Part shown: in pieces, positions 7,170 through 14,448 of the stretch | Numbering within the stretch: position 1 is the first letter of the stretch | How the letters are laid out: every line of letters begins with the position of its first letter | Origin: JBAWWY01 sp037144355 | GTDB lineage: Bacteria > Bacillota > Clostridia > Peptostreptococcales > Anaerovoracaceae | DNA: 26,576 bases | Assembly (NCBI GenBank): GCA_037144355.1 | Contig: JBAWWY010000020.1 | Coordinates: 1 to 26,576, forward strand | Direction of reading: 5' to 3' | Made by a program: the position numbers and the translations under genes | The notes under the pieces: model-generated | Databases searched by the model: none | Told to the model about the DNA's origin: nothing | The model's input: the letters and a program-made list of their open reading frames with translations, nothing else

Positions 7170-8657
7170 CTAAATTAATGTGCGTGCATATTTTATTCTT
7201 TCTTGAACGTTTTTCTTACCCAGAACCATCAAAGTCAAACCCATGTCTGGGCCGTGAACCTCACCCATAAGCGCGGTCCTAAGGGGCATATACAATTCCT
7301 TCCCTTTGAATCCAGTTTCGGTTTGTATTTCTTTGAATGCTCTTTTTCCAAATTCCTCATCTATGGAGTCAATCTCTGACAATTTCTTTTCGAATAAATC
7401 TAAAAGCAGCGGCAATTGTTCTTTCTTCATAAACTCAACTGCTTCATCGTTGGACAATTGGTAATTTGTATTAAAAAACACACCTGCCTCTTTTGTGATC
7501 TCGCTCATATGCGGCAGCCTGTCCCTTAGCAGTGTTACAATCCCCTTTATCCATAAAATCTTATCTGCGTTGTCTAAATCCTCATCTTGAATATAGCCTG
7601 CTTCCATCAAATATGGAATCGCCATATCGGTTAGATGATCAATATTCTCTGTTTTCATATAGTGGCTGTTGATATAATTCAATTTATCCACATCGAAAAT
7701 ACCGCCGCTCTTTGATATTCTATCCAAATTGAAAGCTTCGAACAATTCTTCCATTGAAAAAATCTCTTTCTCGCTATTTGGGCTCCAGCCAACCAATGCC
7801 AGATAATTTATCAAGCCTTCAGGCAAATAGCCTTTGTCTTTAAAGTCGGAAACTGAAACATCGTCCTGCCTTTTGCTTAGTTTCTTTCTCTGACTATTGA
7901 GTATGTTGGGCAGGTGGACAAATTTGGGGGCCTCCCAGCCAAATGCCTCATAGAGGAAAACGTGCTTTGGAGTGGAGATAACCCATTCCTCGCCCCTTAT
8001 TACATGAGTGATCCCCATCAAATGGTCATCCACTACAACGGCAAAATGATATGTCGGATAGCCATCTGTCTTAAACAGAACTTGGTCATCGAGGTCGTTG
8101 GTATTGACCGTGACTTTACCTCTTACAATATCTTCAAAACTTATATCTTTGTCCGCCGGAAGTTTCAATCTTATAACATGCGGTTCATTTGCCGCAACTC
8201 TTGCTCTTGCTTCTTTCAATGGAATGGATCTGCAATGGCCATCATATTTTGAATTTTCGCCCTTGCTTATTTGTTCTTCTTTCATTTTCTCTATTCTTTC
8301 CTTTGAGCAGAAACAATAATAGGCAGAGCCATTTTCCAGGAGCTGGTCAATATATTCGCTGTAAATATCCAATCTTTCAGATTGAATATATGGCCCGAAT
8401 TCTCCCTTTTGTGATATTTCACCTTCAACAAGAACTACACCTTCATCGTTTTCTATTTTGGCCCATTCAAATATCTTTAGCATGTTGAGAAGGGCCCCGG
8501 AAACAAGTCTGGATTGATCCGTATCTTCAATTCTCAATATATAGTCCCCGCCATTTTTCCTTGCAAAAAGGTAATTATAAAGAGCTGTTCTCAAGCTTCC
8601 TATATGAACAAAACCCGTTGGGCTTGGGGCAAATCTCACTCTAACTTTATTTTCCAT
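7170..8657 (-). CDS. gltX: Glutamyl-tRNA synthetase
   Basis: Class I synthetase for glutamate. The signature PSPTGFVHIGSLRTAL holds HIGS at 18-21, and the second ATP motif KLSKR is at 259-263. Cys115, Cys117 and Cys142 lie in the connective peptide where zinc is bound in some homologues. The length of 495 aa is normal. In most Firmicutes this enzyme is non-discriminating and works with GatCAB to make Gln-tRNA; the sequence alone does not prove that here. A TTG four codons upstream lies inside the TTGGAG ribosome binding site, so the ATG at 8657 (GGAG, six-base spacing) is preferred. It leads the block gltX-cysE-cysS-mrnC. Confidence 0.96.
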   Translation of the reverse strand: MENKVRVRFAPSPTGFVHIGSLRTALYNYLFARKNGGDYILRIEDTDQSRLVSGALLNMLKIFEWAKIENDEGVVLVEGEISQKGEFGPYIQSERLDIYSEYIDQLLENGSAYYCFCSKERIEKMKEEQISKGENSKYDGHCRSIPLKEARARVAANEPHVIRLKLPADKDISFEDIVRGKVTVNTNDLDDQVLFKTDGYPTYHFAVVVDDHLMGITHVIRGEEWVISTPKHVFLYEAFGWEAPKFVHLPNILNSQRKKLSKRQDDVSVSDFKDKGYLPEGLINYLALVGWSPNSEKEIFSMEELFEAFNLDRISKSGGIFDVDKLNYINSHYMKTENIDHLTDMAIPYLMEAGYIQDEDLDNADKILWIKGIVTLLRDRLPHMSEITKEAGVFFNTNYQLSNDEAVEFMKKEQLPLLLDLFEKKLSEIDSIDEEFGKRAFKEIQTETGFKGKELYMPLRTALMGEVHGPDMGLTLMVLGKKNVQERIKYARTLI

Positions 8658-8700
8658 TTTAATCTCCAATACAAATTAAATTATGCCTATAATTACATGT

Positions 8701-8721
8701 GGGCGGGTATAAAACCCGCCC
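8701..8721 (-). other. GC-rich hairpin in the gltX leader
   Basis: The arms GGGCGGGT (8701-8708) and ACCCGCCC (8714-8721) pair perfectly over eight bases around the loop ATAAA, in otherwise very AT-rich DNA. On neither strand is it followed by a clear U-run, so it is a poor Rho-independent terminator for the M23 gene upstream. If the extended -10 at 8726-8734 is a real promoter, the hairpin forms the very 5' end of the gltX mRNA, where it could stabilise the transcript. It could also be one copy of a dispersed short palindrome. Confidence 0.6.
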
Positions 8722-8725
8722 CAAA

Positions 8726-8734
8726 ATTATATCA
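8726..8734 (-). promoter_or_regulatory. Possible extended -10 promoter for gltX
   Basis: On the minus strand the sequence TGATATAAT forms an extended -10 (TG, one base, TATAAT). No good -35 hexamer lies 16-18 bases upstream. Transcription would start close to the GC-rich hairpin at 8701-8721, roughly 65-70 bases ahead of the gltX start codon. The leader is too short for a T-box. Confidence 0.45.
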
Positions 8735-8758
8735 TAATTTAATTAAAAAATAAGCAAT

Positions 8759-10198
8759 TTAAAGATATCTGTTGGGATTCGCCGGCACATCATTGATTCT
8801 TACTTCGAAGTGCAAATGATATCCGGTTGCATCCCCTGTTATTCCAACTGTTCCAATGACTTGTCCCTTGTTAACCTTTTCTCCGACTTTGACATTCATG
8901 GTGTTGCAATGGCCGTACCATGTTACAACGCCTTTTCCATGGCTGACTTTGATCAATTTTCCATACGATCCACCATATCCGGCAAATATAACAACTCCAT
9001 CATCCGCAACTTTTATTGGAGTCCCCTTGGGAGCTCTAATATCTATTCCTGTGTGGCTTCTAGACCCACCACCTCTGCTGGCTCCATACTGAGACGAAAT
9101 ACTTCCGATTAAACCTAGCGGCCTTGATAAAAATCCTGAGCCGACGTAAGTGGAAAGAGACTTGGTCCCTTTTAGCGCAACTGCGGACTTAGGTTCCGCA
9201 ATGGTTTTTGTACTCAATACTTTTGTACTAATCCAAACGCCATTTTCCTTGGTTACCTGGGCCAAAACTTCTTCCTGCCCTGCGATTCCCTTTGTTTTCA
9301 CTTTGACATCGCCTTTATAAAGGGCGTTGCTGTTTTCGTAGACCGTCTTATAAGGAATATCCTTGTTTGTTGCAACTTGTTCAACTGTAACAACATTTAC
9401 AAATGGTTTTTTCTTGTACATGTTGAGGGTTTGTCCAATTTTAAGTTTGTCTGGGGAAAAACCTGGGTTTGCAGCTTGAAGTTCATATGGGCTCATACCG
9501 CTTTTATACGCAATGTCCCACATAGTATCTCCATCTTTTACCACATAAGTCTTCGCCTCACTAGTCCCATTCAATATGTATTTTTCAGCTTTTGCTACAT
9601 CCATGATGGATGATACAGGAGTAATCTCGTTGGCAATTTCAACTTTTTCTTTGAAAGTTGCGCTTATCAGATCCGAACTTTTAGCCTTATATGTCTTTTT
9701 AACACCATCAACGACTGCCTTGGCATCTGACTCGTTGCTTGATGATACAATACTTTTCCCATCGACTTTAATAGCCCAGGCATTTACAGAATAAAGTTTC
9801 TTATCTGTAAGAATCGCTGAAAGCTCTTTATCGGTTAAAAGTTTTACTTTGTCTGCTTTAAGATCCGCTTTAGCTACTAAAATCCTACTTTCGTCAAAAT
9901 TGATTTCATTGGCTTTTAACTCTGTTTTGATTTTTTCCTTTTCAGCAGAAATAATGCTTGCAACTTGCTTGCTGTTGTCTATATATCCAAGATCTTTTCC
10001 ATCAACGGAAAGAGAATATGCCATATTGGCATTTGTTACTGCAACCACTATGATTATAATAGCTGCCGCCCCAATCCCTCCGCCTATTGAGAGTTTTATC
10101 TTCTTGCTTGTTTTCTTAAATTTTCCACTTATATCTATAAAAAATTTATTTAATGCTGTCATTTTTTCGTCAAAGTTCAACTTGTCTTTTATACTCAT
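8759..10198 (-). CDS. Membrane-anchored M23 peptidase with LysM and G5 domains
   Basis: A probable cell-wall endopeptidase. It has a cytoplasmic N-terminus of about 36 residues rich in lysine, one membrane segment at about 37-56 and a long extracellular part. A LysM peptidoglycan-binding domain lies at about 217-260 (YVVKDGDTMWDIAYKSG...). A G5 domain follows at about 265-340. The LytM/M23 metalloprotease domain covers 381-475, with zinc ligands His382 and Asp386 (HTGID) and His463 (HLHFE), plus His430 and His461 at the active site. All catalytic residues are present, so it should be active. No good ribosome binding site precedes the ATG, although a strong sigma-A promoter is visible at 10262-10290. 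It is divergent from ppiB. Confidence 0.9.
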   Translation of the reverse strand: MSIKDKLNFDEKMTALNKFFIDISGKFKKTSKKIKLSIGGGIGAAAIIIIVVAVTNANMAYSLSVDGKDLGYIDNSKQVASIISAEKEKIKTELKANEINFDESRILVAKADLKADKVKLLTDKELSAILTDKKLYSVNAWAIKVDGKSIVSSSNESDAKAVVDGVKKTYKAKSSDLISATFKEKVEIANEITPVSSIMDVAKAEKYILNGTSEAKTYVVKDGDTMWDIAYKSGMSPYELQAANPGFSPDKLKIGQTLNMYKKKPFVNVVTVEQVATNKDIPYKTVYENSNALYKGDVKVKTKGIAGQEEVLAQVTKENGVWISTKVLSTKTIAEPKSAVALKGTKSLSTYVGSGFLSRPLGLIGSISSQYGASRGGGSRSHTGIDIRAPKGTPIKVADDGVVIFAGYGGSYGKLIKVSHGKGVVTWYGHCNTMNVKVGEKVNKGQVIGTVGITGDATGYHLHFEVRINDVPANPNRYL

Positions 10199-10261
10199 AA
10201 AACTTATGTTCGATAATTAAAAACTATCTCAACCCCCTTGTTTTTTTTTATTAATTGCCTT

Positions 10262-10290
10262 ATATTACAATATTATTACAGAAAAGTCAA
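10262..10290 (-). promoter_or_regulatory. Sigma-A promoter for the M23 peptidase gene
   Basis: On the minus strand TTGACT (10285-10290) and TAATAT (10262-10267) are separated by 17 bases. The resulting leader of about 55 bases carries CAAGGGGG far upstream of the start codon but no ribosome binding site at the normal distance. Confidence 0.7.
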
Positions 10291-10329
10291 ACTACTTTAT
10301 TGGCATTTCCACTTAAAACACATTTATGC

Positions 10330-10358
10330 TTTACTATTTTCGGCTCCCATTATAGAAT
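10330..10358 (+). promoter_or_regulatory. Probable sigma-A promoter for the cyclophilin gene
   Basis: TTTACT (10330-10335) and TAGAAT (10353-10358) are separated by 17 bases, about 25 bases ahead of the ribosome binding site of ppiB. The -10 hexamer is identical to that of the tRNA-Thr/tuf promoter. It lies back to back with the M23 promoter in the same intergenic region. Confidence 0.5.
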
Positions 10359-10390
10359 AAACTACTGTTAAAATTTATGGAGGTAAACAA

Positions 10391-10909
10391 ATGAATAATC
10401 CAATTGCAACGATTGAAATGGAAAACGGCGATAAAATCGAAATCGAACTTTTCCCGGAAATAGCAAAAAATACTGTAAATAATTTTATTTCTCTAATTCA
10501 GAGTGGCTATTACAATGGTTTGATTTTCCATAGGGTAATCAAAGGCTTTATGATCCAAGGCGGTTGCCCAAACGGAACTGGAATGGGTGGTCCCGGCTAC
10601 TGCATAAAAGGTGAATTCAGTTCAAACGGATTCCAAAATCCATTACAGCATGATAGGGGCGTAATTTCCATGGCAAGATCAATGAGCCCAAATTCAGCTG
10701 GCTCGCAATTCTTTATCATGCATGAAAACTCAAGCCATCTTGATGGTCAATATGCCGGATTTGGTAATGTGATTTCAGGCATGGAGTTTGTCGATAATAT
10801 CGTGAAAGTGAAAACCGGATCAAACGACAGGCCCGTGGATGAACAGCGAATCAAGACAATGACTGTTGAACTAAACGGATATGAGTTTGAAGAACCAAGC
10901 AAAATATAA
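10391..10909 (+). CDS. ppiB: Cyclophilin-type peptidyl-prolyl isomerase
   Basis: Catalyses cis-trans isomerisation of peptidyl-proline bonds. It has no signal peptide, so it is cytoplasmic. The 172 residues make a single cyclophilin domain. The catalytic Arg is in IFHRVIKGFMIQGG, and the active-site stretch FMIQGG...SMARSMSPNSAGSQFFI is intact. In LDGQYAGFG the position that binds cyclosporin through Trp in the human enzyme is not Trp, as is common in bacteria. The ATG has GGAGG seven bases upstream. The gene stands alone, with its own promoter and a strong terminator at 10973-11019, and is convergent with the NUDIX gene. Confidence 0.95.
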   Translation: MNNPIATIEMENGDKIEIELFPEIAKNTVNNFISLIQSGYYNGLIFHRVIKGFMIQGGCPNGTGMGGPGYCIKGEFSSNGFQNPLQHDRGVISMARSMSPNSAGSQFFIMHENSSHLDGQYAGFGNVISGMEFVDNIVKVKTGSNDRPVDEQRIKTMTVELNGYEFEEPSKI

Positions 10910-10972
10910 TTTTAAGTACTAATCAGAATATAACTTGAAGACCAGCCAGTATTTAGCCAATTGTTCTTTGCA

Positions 10973-11019
10973 ATTAAAGCTTTTATCGAATATTGATTCG
11001 ATAAAAGCTTTAATTTTTA
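10973..11019 (+). terminator. Rho-independent terminator after ppiB
   Basis: A perfect 19-bp stem (10973-10991 with 10996-11014) encloses the loop ATTG and is followed by a short U-run (TTTTAT) on the plus strand. The stem is AT-rich apart from AAAGCTTTTATCG. It separates convergent ppiB and the NUDIX gene and could also slow transcription from the minus strand, although the U-run on that side is poor. Confidence 0.8.
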
Positions 11020-11044
11020 TTGTAAACTAATTTTTAATAATAAA

Positions 11045-11497
11045 CTACCTTGCTTTATATGGGTCGTGATTCTTAAAATCAGATTTAACAAGGTCCCATA
11101 ATTCATCTTTTAAAGATTCTGGATACACTTTCTCCATCCCCTGAATCTCATCACGTGTGAAATATCGAATATCCCTTAGGACTTGATTGTCTTTGTTGAA
11201 TTCGGGATCGTGCCCAAGTTTAACCGCACCTGAAATAATTTCGCCAAGGAAGAAATTCACAAACCGCATTCCCCGCTCCGTTGAAACCTCTTCAATATGC
11301 CATACAAGTTTCCCGATACTGACTTCCAGACCAGTTTCTTCAAGCATTTCTCGTATAGCCGCGTCTTTGGAGTTTTCTCCCTTTTCAATGCCTCCACCTG
11401 GCAATAACCAAAACTCCCGTCCTTCATGGTATTGCTTGACCATTAATATTCTATTTTCATCGTCAAAAATTATAACCCTGACTCCGCCTATCCACAT
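11045..11497 (-). CDS. NUDIX hydrolase
   Basis: Hydrolyses a nucleoside diphosphate linked to another moiety; the substrate cannot be told from sequence. With the start used here it has 150 aa, and a complete Nudix box lies at 35-57 (G35, E41, R49-E50, E53-E54, G56). It begins MWIGGVRVIIFDDENRILMVKQ, a usual first strand for the fold. The open frame extends 40 codons upstream into the end of chrA. However, the ATG at 11497 has AAGGAG seven bases upstream, and choosing it removes a 74-base overlap. It is the last gene of the carD-yacL-ispDF-proS-chrA run and converges on ppiB. Confidence 0.9.
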   Translation of the reverse strand: MWIGGVRVIIFDDENRILMVKQYHEGREFWLLPGGGIEKGENSKDAAIREMLEETGLEVSIGKLVWHIEEVSTERGMRFVNFFLGEIISGAVKLGHDPEFNKDNQVLRDIRYFTRDEIQGMEKVYPESLKDELWDLVKSDFKNHDPYKAR

Positions 11498-11543
11498 GTT
11501 GATTCTCCTTCTAATAAGTAAATTATCTATATCGCATTTAATT

Positions 11544-12116
11544 CTATCTGATAAATATTGCTCCCAGTCCTCCTGATATAAATGTAAGCAATATTGGATT
11601 AACTTTAAATTTCCCATAAACTATAAGAGCAGAAATGAATATTATAACTGGTATTACGTTCACATATAGCGAAGGGTTTTGAAAAAGCAGTTTGGAAAAA
11701 ACTCCATCATTAAAGATAGAAGTCTCTGAAAGGAAAATAACAGCTGAGGCAAGCAGGCCAACTGTTGCTGGTCTAATGCCCTTAAGTACTCCCGCCACCC
11801 TTTTACTCTCTTCGAACTTGTTAATAAAATGTGAAACTGCCAAAACTAATATGAATGATGGAATAACCACGCCGATAGTTGCGGAAATCGCTCCTGGCAT
11901 CCCTGCAAGTTTGTACCCCATATATGTGGCAGCATTTATCGCTATTGGCCCCGGTGTAATCTGGGATAGAGCAACAAGATTGGAAAATTCCCTTTCGCTC
12001 ATAGCACCCAAGGTTGAAACACCCTGAAATATCAGAGGAAGCATAACGTATCCCCCTCCGAAGCTGAACAATCCAATTTTTAAAAACAGAGTGAACAAAT
12101 TGAAAATCATATTCAT
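11544..12116 (-). CDS. chrA: Chromate transporter family protein, second half-size subunit
   Basis: A 190-aa integral membrane protein of the CHR family. The CHR signature is clear near the N-terminus (FLKIGLFSFGGGYVMLPLI), then LSQITPGPIAINAATYMGYKLAG, followed by further hydrophobic helices. Short CHR proteins are encoded in pairs and act together, for example YwrA/YwrB in B. subtilis. Full-length ChrA expels chromate, but the natural substrate of short anaerobe pairs is not established. The ATG has GGAGGG seven bases upstream and overlaps the stop of the first subunit gene in an ATGA, so the two are translationally coupled. Confidence 0.9.
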   Translation of the reverse strand: MNMIFNLFTLFLKIGLFSFGGGYVMLPLIFQGVSTLGAMSEREFSNLVALSQITPGPIAINAATYMGYKLAGMPGAISATIGVVIPSFILVLAVSHFINKFEESKRVAGVLKGIRPATVGLLASAVIFLSETSIFNDGVFSKLLFQNPSLYVNVIPVIIFISALIVYGKFKVNPILLTFISGGLGAIFIR

Positions 12117-12679
12117 ATATTTCCCTCCCTATTTTCAGGAGATTGTTTCGTGGTTCTTCCATAATAGAAATATCCGAATATGCCTGCTATTATAATTGGC
12201 CATACTGCGCTCATCCTAAGTAAGACAATTATTGCAAATGCAATCAGTCCCAATGCCCATTGAGTTTTAGTCTTTAAAAGTGATTGTCCCATTTGAAAGG
12301 CGGTAATGGTAATTAAAGCCAAGGCCGATGCCTTTACTCCTTCAAATGCTCCATTGACATATATGTTGTTTTCGAAATTCTTGAGAAAAATTAAAACTAT
12401 TATAATGGAAACAAATGCAGGCAATGCTACCCCCAAAGCGGCAGCAATAGCTCCCAAAAAGCCTCTAACCTTGTATCCGATATATATCGCTGCATTGATC
12501 GATATAACACCTGGCAATGACTGTGAAATTGCAAAACAGTCTATTATTTCACCCTCGGTAAGCCAGTTTTTCTTGTTGACTGCTTCATATTTAATAAGAG
12601 GCAGCATTGCAAGGCCTCCGCCAAATGTAACGCTGCCAATTTTTAGAAATGATAAAAACAAGCTTGCTAATATTTTCAA
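12113..12679 (-). CDS. chrA: Chromate transporter family protein, first half-size subunit
   Basis: A 188-aa integral membrane protein of the CHR family. The signature is LKIGSVTFGGGLAMLPLI near the N-terminus, then ISQSLPGVISINAAIYIGYKVRGFLGA. It is homologous to, but clearly diverged from, the gene that follows it. The open frame reaches 14 codons further into proS, but TTG at 12679, six bases after GAGGTGAT, is the better start and removes the overlap with proS. The pair probably forms one heteromeric transporter. It separates proS from gltX, which are neighbours in many clostridia. Confidence 0.88.
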   Translation of the reverse strand: MKILASLFLSFLKIGSVTFGGGLAMLPLIKYEAVNKKNWLTEGEIIDCFAISQSLPGVISINAAIYIGYKVRGFLGAIAAALGVALPAFVSIIIVLIFLKNFENNIYVNGAFEGVKASALALITITAFQMGQSLLKTKTQWALGLIAFAIIVLLRMSAVWPIIIAGIFGYFYYGRTTKQSPENREGNI

Positions 12680-12704
12680 ATGAATATCACCTCGCCAGTA
12701 ATTT

Positions 12705-14420
12705 TTATTTGCTTTTTCCATTTGAGATTATTTCAACTGACATTGATATTGCTTCCTCTGTTTTTAATTCGATTTTTTCGCCTTTGCTTCTTTCGTTGAA
12801 TTCCACAATACCCTCAACCGCCTTTTTCCCAACGGTAATACGAATTGGAATTCCAAGCAGGTCGGCATCCTTGAACTTTACACCCGGTCGTTCGTCCCTG
12901 TCATCCAAAACAACCTCAACGCGCATCTTGTTCAACTCGTTGTAGATGCTATCGGCCAGCTCCTTTTGAGTATCGTCGTTTATATTCACCAAAGTTATTA
13001 TCACATGATAAGGAGCAACTGCAATTGGCCATATGATTCCATTTTCATCGTGATGCTGTTCAACTATTGCAGCCATAGTCCTGGTTACTCCAATTCCATA
13101 GCAACCCATTACAATAGGTTTCTCCTGCATGTTTTCATCCTTGAAGTAAGCTTTCATCGATTCGCTGTATTTTGTTCCCAGCTTGAATACCTGCCCGACT
13201 TCAATCCCCCTGTTCATTTTCACCGGGGTTCCGCAGTTTGGACAAGCGTCTCCCTCTTTCATAAGTTTCAAATCAGTAATTATATCTCCATCAAAATCTC
13301 TCTTGAAATTTAAATTCTTGATGTGGTAATTTTCCTTATTTGCGCCAGCTACCAGGTTTTTCATTGTAACAAGCTCACTATCCACTAATATCATGCATTT
13401 TTCAAGACCTAATGGACCAGTATAACCCGCTACACATTTGGTTATTGGACCCATTTCGGATTCATCGGCAAATTCCAAAGCATGCTCCGGAATATTGAGA
13501 GCATTAACCAATTTAGTTTCATTCAACTCACGGTCACCTCTTATGAAGACTGCCACGAACTTTCCATCAGCCTTATAAAGCAAGGCCTTCATAGTTTGTT
13601 TAGTTGAAACTCCAAGGAAATCCGCTACCTGCAATATTGTTTTGCATCCAGGTGTTTCAACCATTTCCATTTCCAGCACTTCGGCTTCCCCGCCAATTTC
13701 ATCGATGCATTCCGCTCTTTCCGTAGTTGCCGCAAAGTCGCAGTTGCCACAATAGGCTATTTCGCTTTCTCCATGTTCGGAAATCGCTGTAAATTCGTGG
13801 GTATTTGTTCCGCCAATGGCTCCTGAATCAGCTTCAACCGCTCGAAAAACCAACCCGCACCTTGTGAAAATGTTTTCATAGGCGTGATACATATCTTCAT
13901 AACTTCTATCAAGACCCTCTTGATCTTGGTCAAAAGAATAGGAATCCTTCATAATAAATTCCCTGCTTCTCATTAATCCAAATCTTGGTCTTGCCTCATC
14001 CCTATACTTTGTCTGAATCTGATATAGATTGATAGGTAGCTGCCTATATGAATTTACTTCGTTTCTTATAATATCAGTAAAAATTTCCTCATGTGTTGGT
14101 CCCAGGCAAAAGCTTCTATCATTCCTATCCTTCAATCTGAAAAGCTCTGGTCCATAAACGTTCCACCTTCCAGACTCCTGCCAAAGCTCTGCCGGCTGCA
14201 AGGCTGACATTAGAATCTCCTGCCCACCTTTTGCATCCATTTCTTCTCTGATTATCTCTTGTATCTTCTTTAAAATCCTATTGCCCATTGGCATAAATCC
14301 ATATACACCGGAAACCAACTTTCTAATCATTCCAGCTCTTAGCAAAAGAATATGGCTGGGAATTTCCGCTTCGTTTGGAACTTCCCTAAGTGTGTGCACA
14401 TGCATCTTCGACATTTTCAT
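12705..14420 (-). CDS. proS: Prolyl-tRNA synthetase (bacterial type with editing domain)
   Basis: Class II synthetase that charges tRNA-Pro. Its 571 aa fit the bacterial form with the inserted editing domain (INS) between motifs 2 and 3, at about 225-400 here, which hydrolyses mischarged Ala-tRNA-Pro. Motif 1 lies around MSALQPAELWQESGRW. Motif 2 runs through FCLGPTHEEIFTDIIRNE to YRDEARPRFGLMRSREFIMKD. Motif 3 is MGCYGIGVTRTMAAIVEQ. The C-terminal anticodon-binding domain follows. The ATG at 14420 has GGAGG nine bases upstream; the ATG two codons later is less well placed. It follows ispDF by 28 bases, the conserved order. Confidence 0.96.
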   Translation of the reverse strand: MKMSKMHVHTLREVPNEAEIPSHILLLRAGMIRKLVSGVYGFMPMGNRILKKIQEIIREEMDAKGGQEILMSALQPAELWQESGRWNVYGPELFRLKDRNDRSFCLGPTHEEIFTDIIRNEVNSYRQLPINLYQIQTKYRDEARPRFGLMRSREFIMKDSYSFDQDQEGLDRSYEDMYHAYENIFTRCGLVFRAVEADSGAIGGTNTHEFTAISEHGESEIAYCGNCDFAATTERAECIDEIGGEAEVLEMEMVETPGCKTILQVADFLGVSTKQTMKALLYKADGKFVAVFIRGDRELNETKLVNALNIPEHALEFADESEMGPITKCVAGYTGPLGLEKCMILVDSELVTMKNLVAGANKENYHIKNLNFKRDFDGDIITDLKLMKEGDACPNCGTPVKMNRGIEVGQVFKLGTKYSESMKAYFKDENMQEKPIVMGCYGIGVTRTMAAIVEQHHDENGIIWPIAVAPYHVIITLVNINDDTQKELADSIYNELNKMRVEVVLDDRDERPGVKFKDADLLGIPIRITVGKKAVEGIVEFNERSKGEKIELKTEEAISMSVEIISNGKSK

Positions 14421-14448
14421 TATTCAAGTCCTCCATTTATTGTATTCT

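Noticed and set aside
8670..8758. T-box leader or M23 terminator ahead of gltX
   Set aside because: The leader is about 70 bases, too short for a T-box and without its conserved motif. The hairpin there lacks a U-run on either strand.
10199..10260. c-di-AMP riboswitch ahead of the cell-wall hydrolase
   Set aside because: Such genes are often controlled this way, but the predicted leader of about 55 bases is too short and no matching structure is seen.
11498..11617. Longer NUDIX start overlapping chrA by 74 bases
   Set aside because: The extra 40 residues do not resemble a Nudix N-terminus, and an ideal ribosome binding site precedes the ATG at 11497.
11544..12679. A single frameshifted full-length ChrA
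   Set aside because: Both halves have a complete CHR signature, their own start and ribosome binding site, and a coupled ATGA junction, the normal layout of paired short CHR proteins.
12113..12721. Upstream chrA start inside proS
   Set aside because: The region encodes a polar stretch without a ribosome binding site, while TTG at 12679 follows GAGGTGAT at good distance.
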